A stretch of DNA of 64,000 nucleotides from Nymphaea colorata (lineage: Eukaryota > Streptophyta > Magnoliopsida > Nymphaeales > Nymphaeaceae): positions 18,615,716 through 18,679,715 of the forward strand of contig NC_045144.1 in the NCBI RefSeq assembly GCF_008831285.2, read 5' to 3'. The position numbers were made by a program, and so were the translations under genes. Below are positions 1 to 16,493 of the stretch, piece after piece. Every line of letters begins with the position of its first letter. Positions within the stretch are counted from its first letter, which is position 1. The notes below the pieces were generated by a model. The model saw nothing but the letters and a program-made list of their open reading frames with translations, was not told the DNA's origin and did not search any database.

Positions 1-2150
1 AACGGGTCGATACGGCGTGTTGTTTAAGTTTCCAATACACGACGAAGTGTGATCTTTGCTACATTGCGTCTTATTATTGTAACTATGCAAGTATTGTGTC
101 TCTTATGAGAGAGGGAGAGTATCTGTACTCTAAGTATGCATTCTTTATGCCATAGTCAACTCTAAAAACGGGGGAGAGGGAAAAAATGTGACATCAAGGC
201 ATATCATTAGAACTCTCTGGCTCACATACGTAATCATATGGCATTATGGCAGTGCTCTAGTCCTTGTAATTGCAGCCACAAGTTTTGTTTTCTGGAACAT
301 GTGGTGGAGATCTGTAGCCACAAGTTTCTAATATATATATGTGTAACATTAAGGAAAACCATGCTTAGAGATTGTATTATTGGAATCAAATCTTACGATA
401 GCAAGAACTTATAAAAAGAATATCTTATGTCATTTAGAAATAAAAATATAAATGTTTAAGTTGTGAAAATTGGCAACATTATGGGTGAGCTCGACTGGGT
501 AAACTTTTTCTCAATCTGCTCTTATTTGTTAAACGCGTCGAGGTTAAGGCAAAGAAATAAATCTGAAAGCGAGCTTGGGTTGCACAAGGTTGACTCGCAT
601 GAGTTCAAGGTAGTTTATATAGAGAATAGTTTTACATGTTTTTCTCATAAGATGGCTTCTAGAGTGAATTTGTTTTCAATTTGAAGAGTGCCAATCTTCA
701 AAATCCCTTCTTTTCTTTCACGGATATGCATGTTAGCAGAAATACAGCTTTTCTACCTAATCAGTTAACTTCTGTTTGCCAAGTGATCAAGCCAAGCCTG
801 AGCTATGATGCACTCAGTACAACCCAATATGTCAAAATTACCGGATCTAAAACTTTTTTTTGCTATATTATATTAATTCACAACGTTGAATATAAAAAAC
901 TAAACCTTTTGTAAGTGGCTATATATAGCTGTATTTAGGGCACCCATTCATTACTTCCTATTATATCTGTACTGAGTGCATGTGTTAAACTTTTTTAGTA
1001 TTTTTGTTATTTCATAAGAGCACTTAATCTGTTATTTTTTAAAGACACTTTAGTTACATAAAGTTTTCTTATTTAATGGCTTATATAATATATGTCTGTA
1101 TGTGTGTCTATGTATTTTTATTATTGCCAACTAGCTATTAGTGCCAATTATGTTAAATTGGTCTCGGTCATTGAATGGGATTATGGGAGGAGATATTTGA
1201 CTGAAATTCTCCACCATGTAAAGTATATTCGACAAAAGGATGCAAATACATTTAAAAAAAAACGCCTTGTGCTGCGGAATCTCCATTATACATCTCTTGA
1301 ATTCAACGAAAATAGAATTTGTTGTAGTTTTTACATTTTATAATGTGTCCTCACTCCTCAGAACTACTGTTTGAAACAACTCATTTTTCTCTTTTTTTAG
1401 GTTAGGCACCGCATTCGTACACACACTGGAACCTGACTTAGAAAAAATATGACAACTCTGACCATTATGTCTGTTTATTTGTTAAATGTTAAAGTATTTA
1501 TTAGAATTTTTGAATTATATGGATTTAGTTATATATATATATAACCACTTTCAGTTAAAGCTTAGCTATCTTTCTCATTTGATGAGACAAATTTGTAAAT
1601 GTAGCCATATAGCCTAATTTTCACGTTGCCTCATGGGGTCGCTGCTTCTATCTCTTGTCCTTATATGCATGAAGTTTGTAAAAATGGATCAATTCGAAGG
1701 TGGCTTTCTAACCAACTAAATTCTGTATCTCCAACTTTGGTAGAAGTGCAACTTCTAAACGGTTTCTGGTCACAAGCTACAGAAGTATCCAACTCCTGTC
1801 TCTGGTGGCTAGTTTTTTGCCTGTTCCTATGGAACCTGTGCGGTTCTGGATCTGGATCCAATTCTAAATTGGTGGCACATGGTTTACACTTATTATAGGT
1901 GAAGCCATATTATGGTTCGTGAATGACCAAATTGTGTTACATGAATCATGCTTTTATTTTTGCACCTATTGTAAGAAATACGATGACTCAGCCACTCAGG
2001 TTCAGATTCTGCTGGGTAAGAGTTATTATTAAATCTAATTAATTTGGTTCCGTACATCTATCATGAGTCTAATGCCTACTGGATTCACATGAAAATAATT
2101 TAGGGATAAAAATTTGGTCGTTTATCAAACTTTTCTTTGGGAACCTTGGT
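1..2150. other. Intergenic, no gene supported
   Basis: Six-frame reading gives only short open frames with no recognisable family. The longest, about 90 codons at 1626-1898, has no known motif and starts at a non-ATG codon. The stretch is AT-rich with scattered short TA runs (1531-1542). I see no RNA gene or convincing transposon end here. Confidence 0.5.
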
Positions 2151-2154
2151 TGTA

Positions 2155-2500
2155 GTGGTGAACACGAGTCGAGCCAAGCCTAAGTTCAATCAGCTCGAAC
2201 TCGGCTCGATTAATGAAACTTCGAGCTCGAGAATAACTCGATGGAAGTAGCTCGAGTTTGACTCAGCAGTTACGTGTTGAGCTCGAGCTTGACTAGATTA
2301 AGACTCGACAAACTCATTTGAATATAATTGATATTCATCGTTATATGTTGAGCTTAAGTTCGACTCAATTAAGGCTTGACAAACTTGTTTGAATAGAATT
2401 GATATTCATTGTTATGTGTTGAGGTCGAGCTTGACTCAATTAAGGCTCGACAAACTCGTAAGCTCGTTTGAATAAGCTTTTAAAATCATGCCCTACTATA
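2155..2500. repeat. TCGAG-rich repeat with a 71-bp tandem array
   Basis: The left part is packed with CGAG/CTCG motifs. From about 2274 to 2485 a unit of about 71 bp is repeated nearly three times; each unit begins near TGTTGAG and contains a GACTCAATTAAG-like and a GACAAACT-like block, with phase points at 2275, 2346 and 2417. The left border reads GTGAACACGAGTCGAG, resembling the end of the hAT-type element at 45441-48740. It is therefore probably a decayed relative. No clear target duplication was found. Confidence 0.55.
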
Positions 2501-5350
2501 ATCACATGAAAGCAATAAAAAACTGCTTTATTTTTCACAGTCTAGGCGCCTCCGCGTATCTCATAATGGGCTACCTGCTTTGCTTTCTCATCCGCTCTTG
2601 ATTGGTTCAGTATGCCTTGCTATTCTTTGGGATCCGATTCAGAAATAGAGTTGATCTGTTTTGGTTCCTTCTATAAATTGACGTATCTGCAACTCATAAT
2701 CCCAAGGTTGTCTCCCAACCAAATCGGTTCAGATTTAATGCACGATTGAGACCAAACAAAGAACCTAGCCATGGGCATGAGCATTTGAACTCGAATCGAA
2801 CCCCAGTAGCATGTTAGTTGTGATCAAGATATAATCTCGCATACTATTTGTGAATACTAGAGTTTCCCATTGGGAAGACTCACAATTAACTTGTATAGTC
2901 CTGTATTGACTTAATGTACATAGTTCATGACTCATTTATGGATATATTGTGTTACTCTGATTCATATTTCAATCCATTGAAAGATTAAGGTGCAAAACCT
3001 AAGACTAAATGTATAGTTCATCGTTAACTGATTTCCATTTTCTTACCAGTAATTAGGATCTACCTTCTTATAAGATGACATATAGAGGCCCCGCCAGAGT
3101 AGCGATCAAGTGTTCTTGTTCAGGTTTGACCATCAAAAAGTAACGACGGTGGACTCTAGTCGGTCAATGGTCACGGTCTGACTCGAACCCATCACAACAC
3201 TGTTACGTCTGCTTTGACCCAGTGCAATTAGACTATCAAAGCTTGTGTGAAAAAGATTACTACTTGAATTTCCTTTGACTATATGGGGTACATAGTGATT
3301 GATAACAACAAGCATTTATAAGGAGGACTTTCAATGTAAAAATGCACTTTTTGGGCCATCAATATATCTGCAAATTGAAGCTAGATGATTAACAAATCAA
3401 TATGCAAATCACATCTATACAATTAAACATGGTTGAAATAAATTTTGGATGTTAAAGGTATAAATGATGAGACGGGGAAACCTTATGGGTAAGACTTAGT
3501 AAGACTAAAACCCGCTGGCTTGTACCTCGGCTCTCAAACATTGCCTTAAGGTATGGTAATTATTGAAATTTGGACTTTTAATGCACCAACATGGTTGGGG
3601 TTCTGTATTTTTGGGCCTCTTGCAAATAGCTTGTACTGGAGAGAGAGAGAAAGAGAGAGTCTTATGTGGTAACATTTGAAACCTAGTTTCATACATTCAA
3701 TGTGGAAAGGGAAAACAACCTAACGAGTGTCCCCTTTCTCGGGCCAGCTTGCCGCAATAGAGAAATTAAAGGCAGAGTGCGGCATGCATTTATTACGTGA
3801 CATACGGAGAAAGCCGCCCAGCCCTTTACAATAATCAATTAAAGTTAAGAGGCTTTTTTGTAATGTACATATAGGAAATGGGTTCATTAAACTAGTTTTC
3901 TAACTTATTTTTTTCTCTCTCATTCTCTTATGTGCCTTTTCTCTCTCTTTCACTCTCTCTTTCTTTTTTACTGTCCCCGCGATTAATGAATCGTAGGGAG
4001 GAAAAGAGACTTGAACCTTCAATATATATATATATATATATATAAGAAATGAGTTGAACCAGTCTGGAAAAGAAATTGGTTTAACTCAATTCTTTTATAT
4101 TGTATAAAATCAATTAATGTTTTGAATTAGCAATAATTGAGTATCATAGGTGATGTCTCTAACTTGATAAGATCAACTTGCTGATTACTTGTTCAATTTA
4201 AAATTACTCTTAGATGAAAAAACATAAAAGAATAAAACCAAATGAAATATTTGAAATATACGTATAGACGCAGAGTGAATATACATTGGATAAATAAAAC
4301 TTTCATGCCTCTGTCTGTGTGTGTGTGCAAGTTCACCAGTAGAATGAAATGGCACAACACATATTGCTGTGGGACACACATTTATTCAAACTGTTAACGA
4401 TAGAAGACTTACGATCCTATCTTTTAGATATAATTTGAAAAGGTAACTATATGTTATGTTGCGTTGTTTAGATATAATTTGAAAAAGTGACTACACTTTA
4501 TCTTGTGTTGATACAAATTTAAACATTTAAAGGTCGACCGTTCCCAGTCCTCACGACTCACGACTCAGGTCTGTAGCTGTCTTTCTCTTTTGTGATTGTG
4601 ATGATAAAGAACCCTTTTGAGGTCCCTAATAGACAAACTATTTCTAAGCCCCAATATTGGAGAAGCTTGCAGAAGTAGTATTAAGACTCGAGACATGAAA
4701 TGATTTTCATAAAGTAAAAAGGAAAAAAACGCCATTTTTCAAATTAATATATAAGATTTAATTTGAAAGAAAATTGTCAGCAAAAGTTCAGCCTGGACCT
4801 GGAGAAATCAGAAATATAGGGCTCATTTGAAATTATACTTTGCTGTTCTTCTAAAATGCCACTCTCTCAAAAGTTTAGATCTTGACTCCCAGCCCAATCT
4901 CGATCACTCTCAACATATCTGTACAAAGTTTTCTTTTGACTGTGGAAAGATTATGGACTTACCAATCAGAATATTAATTTCTCTCAGTGGGAGCGCCATA
5001 AATGTTGGGCCGCTCCTGTAAGTGTGCTACAGAGTCTTTATCTCCATAAATCGGACATCTATCACCTTCCATTGTGCACAAGTAACCATTCCCCTTATCC
5101 GATTTTATTATGTGTCTTCTTCTGGAATCACAAACTTTAGTCGACTATTCTTTTATTAAAAAGTTACAAATAATAGCTGCATAATTTGACGATACGTGGC
5201 TAATGAGGAGAAACCGAAAGGACATTGAAGTGAAGGTCGACAGCCTCTTGACAGCTGAGGCTTCGCATAAGGCGGCCTCATGTCATTAAATACATGAACG
5301 TTGAATTTGATACACGATTTATTAACTACGCATCTCTTGCTGTATATTTT
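2501..5350. other. Intergenic, no gene supported
   Basis: No open frame here has a recognisable domain. Simple sequence is present: a GA run near 3639-3659, CT-rich stretches at 3912-3965, and a (TA)n tract at 4022-4044. Nothing else could be identified. Confidence 0.5.
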
Positions 5351-5354
5351 ACGC

Positions 5355-5740
5355 CATGGGCCTAGACCGGCCAGGTGGGTTCGATCCTCGAAACCGGAGT
5401 TCGAACTCGAATTTGACACTTGAAATCCGAGTCCAGACTAGGGCCTGATACTTGAAACCTGAGTTCGGGTTTGGTCCGACTCGGTTTGGTTACAATAAAA
5501 AAAATGTTTTTTAAATACAAATAATTTTTTTAATATAAATATATTTTCAATAATAAAATATATATATTTAATAAAATAAAAATAATTTTTATTTGTTATC
5601 GAGCCAAATTAATCCCTCGTCAAACCCACCTAGGCCGGCCCATACATTAGCTGGTTTGGGCCTTAGCCCAATCGAGTCAAGTAGCAGGTACTTGTTCGGT
5701 ACCCAGCCGGATACTCAAGTCTACAAAGGTCACACCTTAA
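5355..5740. repeat. hAT-like non-autonomous element, degenerate copy
   Basis: GC-rich ends (ATGGGCCTAGACCGGCC near 5355; CTAGGCCGGCCCATAC near 5629) flank an AT-rich core at 5490-5600. The layout and the phrases resembling ACTTGAAACCTGAG and TCGGTTTGGTTA match the better-defined elements at 7040 and 13436. Borders are approximate and no target duplication was found. Confidence 0.45.
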
Positions 5741-6708
5741 CGTTGAACAGCCTTGAACTCTTAAACGTCAACAGGAAAATTTTAGCTTGGAGCTTTGAGC
5801 CATCTGGGTGAAACTCTTATTTATGCCACTGTCATTTATAGCATGTTCATGTAACATAGACTGCAAAAATTATTGGTAAAATGATTATAGAGTAAACATT
5901 TTAAGTATCCTACGTACCTACCTACCTTTTTTTTCATGTGTAACTGGTAGGCATCTGCATTACCAAAAAACTAAAATGAAAAGAGACATTTCAGGCTCAC
6001 ACATGAATATTTTATTGCTGCATGCACACTCAATTCAGGTAATTGATGTACCTTCTTCCTTGTTTATTCATATAATTTTATACATATACTTTTTGGCAAG
6101 CTACATAAACAGGCTTAGAGCAGCCAAACCAGGGCAACCACCCGAATCATATCTGAATCCTACAAGCATTTAGTACATTTTTCCACCAAACAAACAGAGT
6201 CGAGCTACAAGCTGCTATTTTTTTTATCAATTATATGGTTCTTGTGGTTATATAAATACCTCATGAACTGCATGCACATTATTTGTGTCTCTTCGCAAGG
6301 TGCATGCACATGAACATATTTATGTGGTAGATTCTCTAAATTGATAAGTAGCTCGATGAAGATCAACTACTGGCAAGCCAGTCCTCAGAATACGGCCGTG
6401 TTTCCTGGGGTTGGTGGCTCTCACCAATAGGAATGTCAACGGATTCAAGTTGTCCAAACCTAAACCCGCACCGAAACGAATAGGTTCCAGAGAGTAATTT
6501 GATTTGGATTTGATATGCAATATTTTGTGACTGAATCCAAGCCCGAGGTCCGACAAGGTTCCATCGATCATGGTCACATGCTGAGTCTCAGACTTGTACT
6601 CGTTGGTTTAGATCGGTTAAAAGTTCAGTTCCGAGCCTAAACCTAAACGGAAGGAGTAGAGATTAGGTCTTCATCAACAGATTCAAGTGATTATCTCTCC
6701 CAGTGGCC
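5741..6708. other. Intergenic, no gene supported
   Basis: No coding frame with family support. GGTTCGGAT-like phrases near 6440-6640 suggest further decayed copies of the GC-ended repeats, but no borders can be set. Confidence 0.4.
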
Positions 6709-6716
6709 CCATTGGT

Positions 6717-6970
6717 AAACATGGGCAACCAGGCCCGGGCTAGAAGTCCGATTGGGGCTGACCCAACACCCAAAACCGGGGCTTGAGCTCGTCTTGATTA
6801 AATCATAAAATATATATTTTTAATATAAAATAATATATAAATATTAAAAATCATAATAAAATATATATATAAATATATATTAAAAACTATTATCGGCCGG
6901 CCCGGTGCCCTTTCTTCTAGGCTCGAGTAGGGCCGAGTACCTGGTGGACTGGTCTAATGCTCAAGCTTGC
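6717..6970. mobile_element. hAT-like MITE, 254 bp, with 8-bp target duplication
   Basis: The element lies between identical 8-bp direct repeats CCATTGGT at 6709-6716 and 6971-6978. It has GC-rich ends with GGCCCGGGC near 6741 and GGCCGGCCCGGTGCCC near 6894, and a core made almost only of A and T. An 8-bp duplication is the length made by hAT transposases. It has no coding capacity. The terminal inverted repeats are weak. Confidence 0.65.
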
Positions 6971-7039
6971 CCATTGGTGACTTCATCAATAAGGTTACTG
7001 TGAGTTAAGTGGAATTTAAACAATATGATATGCATATGG

Positions 7040-7342
7040 GTTAGGCGAGGCATCGGGCCGGCCCGGCTCAGCCGGACACCCGAAACCAAGTTCGGCCTGA
7101 TATTCAAAACCTGAGCTTAGGCCTAGTTTGGTTAAAATAAAAAAATATAAAATGAAACTTTTAATTCAAAATATATTTTTAATAATTAAAATATATATTA
7201 TTATTAAAATAAAATTAATATTAAAAAATAAATCAAATCGAATTGAGTCTCATCGAACCAGCCCAGTATGTTGTCGGACTGGCCCGAACTGGTTGTTCAA
7301 GCCCAAACCTTGGCCCGATTCCCAACAGGATGCCCAACCCTA
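7040..7342. mobile_element. hAT-like MITE, about 303 bp
   Basis: The left end reads GTTAGGCGAGGCATCGGGCC and the right end reads GATGCCCAACCCTA, forming an imperfect inverted terminal repeat. The core (about 7135-7230) is AT-rich. A 6-bp direct repeat ATATGG flanks it (7034-7039 and 7043-7048, so the right copy overlaps the call by a few bases), which leaves the exact borders uncertain. Size and sequence match the element at 13436-13740. Confidence 0.55.
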
Positions 7343-7345
7343 ATA

Positions 7346-8695
7346 TGGATAGCTACACATTTTTGGTAGTCTTAAAGTATTGGGACACCAATTTGTGAAC
7401 TGTTAGGTGTATCTTTAAGTCATATTGAGGTAAGGGCCTGACCGATGGGTGGCCCATCGTCCACCCATTGAACCCATTGTCCACCTTCAATATGTTAAAT
7501 AACAACATGTAAAGCGTAAAACTCAAATTATTGACGCATGTTTAATGGAATTCAATTATAAAGCACAAAAAATGATATATGATAATGGGTCTAGGAAAAT
7601 AAGAGCTTACAATCACAAGTACGGTGGTCTACGTGCTTGCTATAGTAGTTCGCAGATGCAATTTAAGCTTTTCTTTAGTTTTTAGAATTTCTGATATTTT
7701 CTTCTAAAAATCCAACGTAAAAAGAAAAATGTGACCTACAAGGCCGGTTGTTGAAGACTAACTTTAAATCAGCAGCATTAACAGGCCTCAAGGTTCTTTT
7801 CGGCGATCTTGAAATCAGTGACTGAAAATACATCAAATTTTATTGGCAGAATTTTTTTATGGTAAGAAATCATAAAAGAAAGGGCTGATTGATAGACAAT
7901 TATTGACATTCATAGGCTTATGCTCTCAGATTCCAAAACTACTTAAATTGTAAAATCAGAAACAGTGTGTGGAAGTATTTTTAATACATAAATGTACGAG
8001 AGTGAGAGAAAGGGAGGGTGGTAGGTCGTCTCCTAGCCGTAGGACAGGCAGAGGGCTAGAAGGCAGTAGCGTCGTGCAACGGACCCACTCCAGCAGACAA
8101 GAATGCTCCCGTTGATGGGAAAACAGACGTGTCATAAACTCCGGGAAGCGAAATAACTCACATCGGCTGTGTTTGGTGAGATTTTAAAGGGATAATTATT
8201 ATTTGCTTGGCGCTGTCTGCTGTCTTTTTAATGTGAATGGCAGATCATTCAGTGAGTGAAGATCAGGTGGCCACTCAAGTTTGCTTTCGAGAATGTCGTA
8301 TAAAAGTATTTATTTGTATTTTTTGTTGCTAGTGTCTTCTACTTAGTATATCGACAACTTGGTAGACGAAACGAGAGTAGTCCAATTTTATTCAGTGAGC
8401 TGTACATTTATATCATTTCTAAGACGGACTGACACCCATAGGAATTATATAACTGTCCTGATCGATTCTGGTGCTTGTGCAATACAAGCTTGTGTAGCAC
8501 GTGATAAGTTAATAATGTCTTTTGTTTTTATTAAATAGAACAAGATAAATACATTTATCGATCTAAAGTGTCATAGATATCGTGAGATTTTTAAAAATCT
8601 CGTGAAATTTACGAGATAATTAAATCAAACGAAAAAAATTGGGAAAAATCATGAGATTTTCAAAATCTGGTCAAAACGAAAATTTCATTCTATTG
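7346..8695. other. Intergenic, no gene supported
   Basis: No coding frame with family support and no RNA gene seen. The 3' part (8560-8700) grades into the AT-rich repeat that follows. Confidence 0.45.
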
Positions 8696-8699
8696 CGAT

Positions 8700-9075
8700 C
8701 AGTGTCACAAAAAATGTGTTTTGTTTTGGAAAAACATGAAAAAACGTGATAAATTAAATTACCGTTTAAAACTAAAAAAACCATGTTTTTTTTTAAACAT
8801 TAAAAATGAAAAAACGTGTTTTTTTTGCTTTTTTTCATGTTTTTTAATGCCAAACAGTTTTTTTTATTTTCTGTTTTGCATTTGTTGCAAATCTACTTAT
8901 TTTTTTTATGTTTGTGCTATTAGTTTCTCACTTATTTTATTTTTCACTAATTGTTAGTTTTTTTTAATTTTAAAAAATTCTACCATATTTTTTTTTTTTT
9001 TCAAGCCCATCCTATTATACCCGAGAAAAACCTTGCCATTTAAAACTCCGAAACTTTAGTTGTGACTATGATTGC
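8700..9075. repeat. AT-rich dispersed repeat, copy 1
   Basis: This segment aligns by eye with 15220-15585. Shared blocks in the same order include an ACCGTTTAAAACT block, an AAAAAACGTGTTTTT block, GTTGCAAATCTACTTAT, GGTTTCTCACTTATTTTAT (here AGTTTCTCACTTATTTTAT), TATTATACC, and GCATTTAAAACT-like phrases. Fragments with similar wording (TACCTGAGAAAAACCCTGC) occur near 36121 and perhaps 51230-51450. The class is unknown. There is no coding capacity. Confidence 0.6.
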
Positions 9076-13425
<4,350 letters not shown>

Positions 13426-13435
13426 TAAATTGTTA

Positions 13436-13740
13436 AGTACAGGCATCGGGCCAGCCCGACACCTAAAACTCGGGCCTGGGTTCGGTCCGACCATTAAAAC
13501 CCAAGCTTGAGTTCAAGCCTGAGCTCTACCCGATTAAATTAAAAAATATATATATTTTTAATATAAATATAATTAATTGTAATAAAATAATATATATATT
13601 AATAAAATAAATATTAAAAAATTATCAAGCCCTTCTGGGCTTATTGAGCCCAACCGGGCCAGGCCGATGCCCTTTTTTTTGGGCCCGAGTCGAGCTTAGT
13701 ACCGGGTACCCACCGACGGCTTGGCCGGTGCCCAGCCTTA
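13436..13740. mobile_element. hAT-like MITE, 305 bp, with target duplication
   Basis: The direct repeat TAAATTGTTA lies on both sides (13426-13435 and 13741-13750), consistent with an 8-bp hAT duplication plus two chance matches. The left end contains AGGCATCGGGCC and the right end GGCCGGTGCCCAGCCTTA, an imperfect inverted repeat. The core at about 13535-13625 is AT-rich. Terminal wording and length match the element at 7040-7342, so both belong to one non-autonomous family. Confidence 0.65.
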
Positions 13741-13971
13741 TAAATTGTTAGCATCTACAATGCAAAGGCAAAAGCTGGTTAGGGTATAGGATTTGAGGAC
13801 CGTGGTTTTAAAAGCAGACCTTTCTCTTTTGATCTTAAATTCGACCTTTTCTAAATATAAAAAAGGTATGGACCTTAAGTGAACATATTAAGTCTACTTG
13901 ATACCCTTCTTTTTGATGGACTATGAATTTTAGTAGCCATCTTTTGCTACATCTGCTTACCCCGTCATATT
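13741..13971. other. Intergenic spacer, no gene seen
   Basis: A short stretch between two repeats. Nothing is recognisable in it. Confidence 0.4.
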
Positions 13972-14161
13972 AGGGGCTGAGTCAAGGCAGAGCCCGCTTA
14001 GGCCTTGGCCCGTCTTAAATTTAAAAAAAAAATTACATGTAAATTTTAAAAAATTTCACTTGTTTTATATAAAAATTTAAAAAAATGATATTTGATCCCT
14101 AGTCAAAATTTAAAAACTTTAATTCGTCCCTCCTCATAAAAAAATTTCTGGCTTCGCCCCT
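13972..14161. repeat. Short GC-ended, AT-cored repeat (GGCAGAGCC ... GGCTTCGCCCC), copy 1
   Basis: The left end GGGGCTGAGTCAAGGCAGAGCC-like wording (13972-13994) is followed by a poly-A/T core, and the right end reads CTGGCTTCGCCCCTAC. A second copy with the same order (GGCAGAGCC, AAAATTT blocks, CCTCATAA, TTGGCTTCACC) is at 48749-48986. It is probably a non-autonomous element. The class is not determined. Confidence 0.45.
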
Positions 14162-15219
14162 ACATAAGATCCACATCAGCTTGATGGATTTTAGATCGGA
14201 TGGAATCGAATGCCCCTAAATGTGTTTGTTTTTAAGATGTACTAAATATGGGTTTATTATACTGTCATAGAATTTCTTTGTCATTTCATATTTATATGAA
14301 TATGAGAGAGGGATAAAAAAAGAATTATATGTCATAACTGAAATCCATGAAATTATGAGATTATGGTTTTCCTTGGGGGTCCTACACCTCAAGAAACAAG
14401 AGGTCACCAACATGTTTTTAGAGCGTATGAGACACCCTTTTAAGTATTAATCTTAAGATGTGTTCTGGGATGCAAGAGTATGATATATGAATATGACTGT
14501 TTGCACATGGCTATTTTTACAAGCAGTTAACCTCTTAGAACTGAGACGGTTTTCTACAGCACGTAGCACTTGAACGTGTATAGTATTTTCCCTTTGGACT
14601 GTGACAACATCATTTTCTTACCATCAATGACTTGTACCAATGAAAATGAACCGCGTAAAGTGAAATGACGACGTTTGGAAAAAACATTTAATGTACCATG
14701 TGCCTCTTGACGTGTGATTTTCGCTGATGTGAATCCGATGACTTTCTTTGTATTTGAGATGAAAAGAACTGAGCAGGTGGTGGGAGTCCCCTTTACGTGT
14801 GATTAGCTGTGAACCTGATCCGAGAGAGCACGAGCTAAGTCGATCAAGGCCTGGCTCAAGCTGATGTCGAGCTTGAACCCACCAGCTTGATCTCGGCTCG
14901 GATGAGTTCGAGAAAACTCAATCTCAGTCTTCTCAGATGGTCTAAACTCGTGTTGGACGTATACTTAACAAGCTTCTTGTAGATGGATGACTCACTGATG
15001 TGCTTTGTTTATGGACTGAAAATGTTGAAGACAGACTTGGCGGGAACCGCCAGTTGTGGACGGAAAAGCATGCGCGGGTTCGAGCCCAGGTGAGCACCTC
15101 TTAACCCAAACTAGGACTTTCATCAAGATACTTCATGTGGAAGTGAGAATTGCCCTCCATGACCCAAACCGCACATTGCCACTGTTTGGTACTGACTAGC
15201 GTAACTTAACTGATAGTCA
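14162..15219. other. Intergenic; includes a TCGAG-rich remnant
   Basis: No gene supported. Positions 14818-14960 are rich in CGAG and GCTTGA motifs (for example GATCTCGGCTCGGATGAG) and look like a decayed relative of the repeats at 2155 and 45441. A B-box-like GGTTCGAGCCC lies near 15078 without a convincing tRNA or SINE around it. Confidence 0.45.
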
Positions 15220-15585
15220 CATAAAACTCGTTTTTTCGAAAAAGAAAATGTATTTTCTTAAATTAAATGACCGTTTAAAACTTAAAAAACCGTTAAAAAC
15301 GAAAAAAAACGTGTTTTTAATGCGTTTTTTCACTTTTTTTTTATTTTTTTAATGTTGAACAGTTTTTTTTTTATTTTCTATTTTTTGTTGCAAATCTACT
15401 TATCTTGTAATGTTTATGTTATTGGTTTCTCACTTATTTTATTTTTTCTTTATTTTTAGTTTCTTAAATTTTTTAAAAATTTATCATAATTTTCTCCTTT
15501 TTTTCGTTCTTTTCAAGCTCATCGTATTATACCAAAAAAAAACATTGGCATTTAAAACTTTGAAACGTTATTTGTAACCATAAAG
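15220..15585. repeat. AT-rich dispersed repeat, copy 2
   Basis: This is the second copy of the repeat at 8700-9075. The same blocks appear in the same order, with small insertions and deletions in the A and T runs. It is non-coding and of unknown class. Confidence 0.6.
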
Positions 15586-15929
15586 ACTTAACACAACAGA
15601 CCTAAGGGGATTTCTTATCAAATAAGATAGACTCCACTCACAACCTAAAATTTGTAGACTTGAAATTTTTAATGATCACAAATCATTTCGGGTCTCAGAT
15701 CCGAGGCTATCAAAAGCTCCCTAAAGCTCTTTGGCAAATTCTATGTGAAGAAACAGAATTTCTTAATGGAACCCAGGATGATCTGATTCCTTGATTGTGG
15801 AGAGAGATTATGCCACGGGGAAATTCACTCAAGGGCTACTCCTGCTTGTTATAAACTAAAACAGTCATCTACGCAGTCTGTTGTGATGAAGGGACCTGCT
15901 TATTGTTCCAGAAACTGAACAGCATGCTG

Positions 15930-16406
15930 CACATTTGTGCACTCCCTCAGCATTGCTCACTGGGTTATGGTTAAGAGAATGCTACATTTGCTACCCCCTT
16001 CTTCTCAACAATTGCATGCATTTGTTTATGCTGACTGGGCATAATGCCCATAGAATGGAAAATCTAATCCTACTTATATGGGGAAATAATATTTGTATCT
16101 TGGGCATCCAAGAAGCAAAGAACTATAGCCCGTTCAAGCAGAACATAAATCCTTAGTATGTGCAACAATGGAATTGTGATTAAAAGCACTATTAAAGGAG
16201 CTTGGTATCTCAATATGCAAACCTCCTACTGTGGTGTGACAATATTAGGGCATTGCATGTTGCAACAAATACAAGTCTTTCATGCTCGCACAGAACACGT
16301 TAATGTAGATTTACATTTTGTAAGAGATCATGTTAATCAAACGAACATTCAAAACAAATTCGTAAGATCAAAAGAGCAATTAGCAGATGCGATATTATCT
16401 GGCTGA
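15930..16406 (+). pseudogene. Ty1-copia RNase H remnant, decayed
   Basis: The last part reads VFHARTEHVNVDLHFVRD followed by a QLADA stretch. This corresponds to the conserved C-terminal block of copia RNase H (H-x-RTKH-x-x-x-D-x-HF-x-R, then a DQLAD-like segment). Upstream, in shifted frames, phrases corresponding to LHAF-x-x-ADWA and NNICILGIQEAK can be read. Stops and frameshifts break the frame several times and no LTRs are visible, so this is an old truncated fragment unrelated to the intact copia at 29131-34507. It lies just upstream of the acyltransferase gene. Confidence 0.7.
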
Positions 16407-16493
16407 CTCCACATTATGCACAGAGATATTCAAGGTAAGTGGCTAACAAAAAGTTGGAGTCAGCCAGATAATAGCTCTGTGCATATTGTGGAA
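16386..16493. repeat. Interleaved inverted repeats at the end of the copia remnant
   Basis: ATTATCTGGCTGACTCCA (from about 16390) recurs as its reverse complement TGGAGTCAGCCAGATAAT near 16454-16471. CCACATTATGCACAGAG, which follows the first block, recurs as a near-perfect reverse complement, CTCTGTGCATATTGTGG, after the second. The order is A-B-A'-B', not a simple A-B-B'-A' hairpin. Confidence 0.6.

Noticed and set aside
1-190. Possible 3' end of an LTR at the window edge
   Set aside because: No partner LTR, primer binding site or polyprotein is visible in the window, so it cannot be supported.
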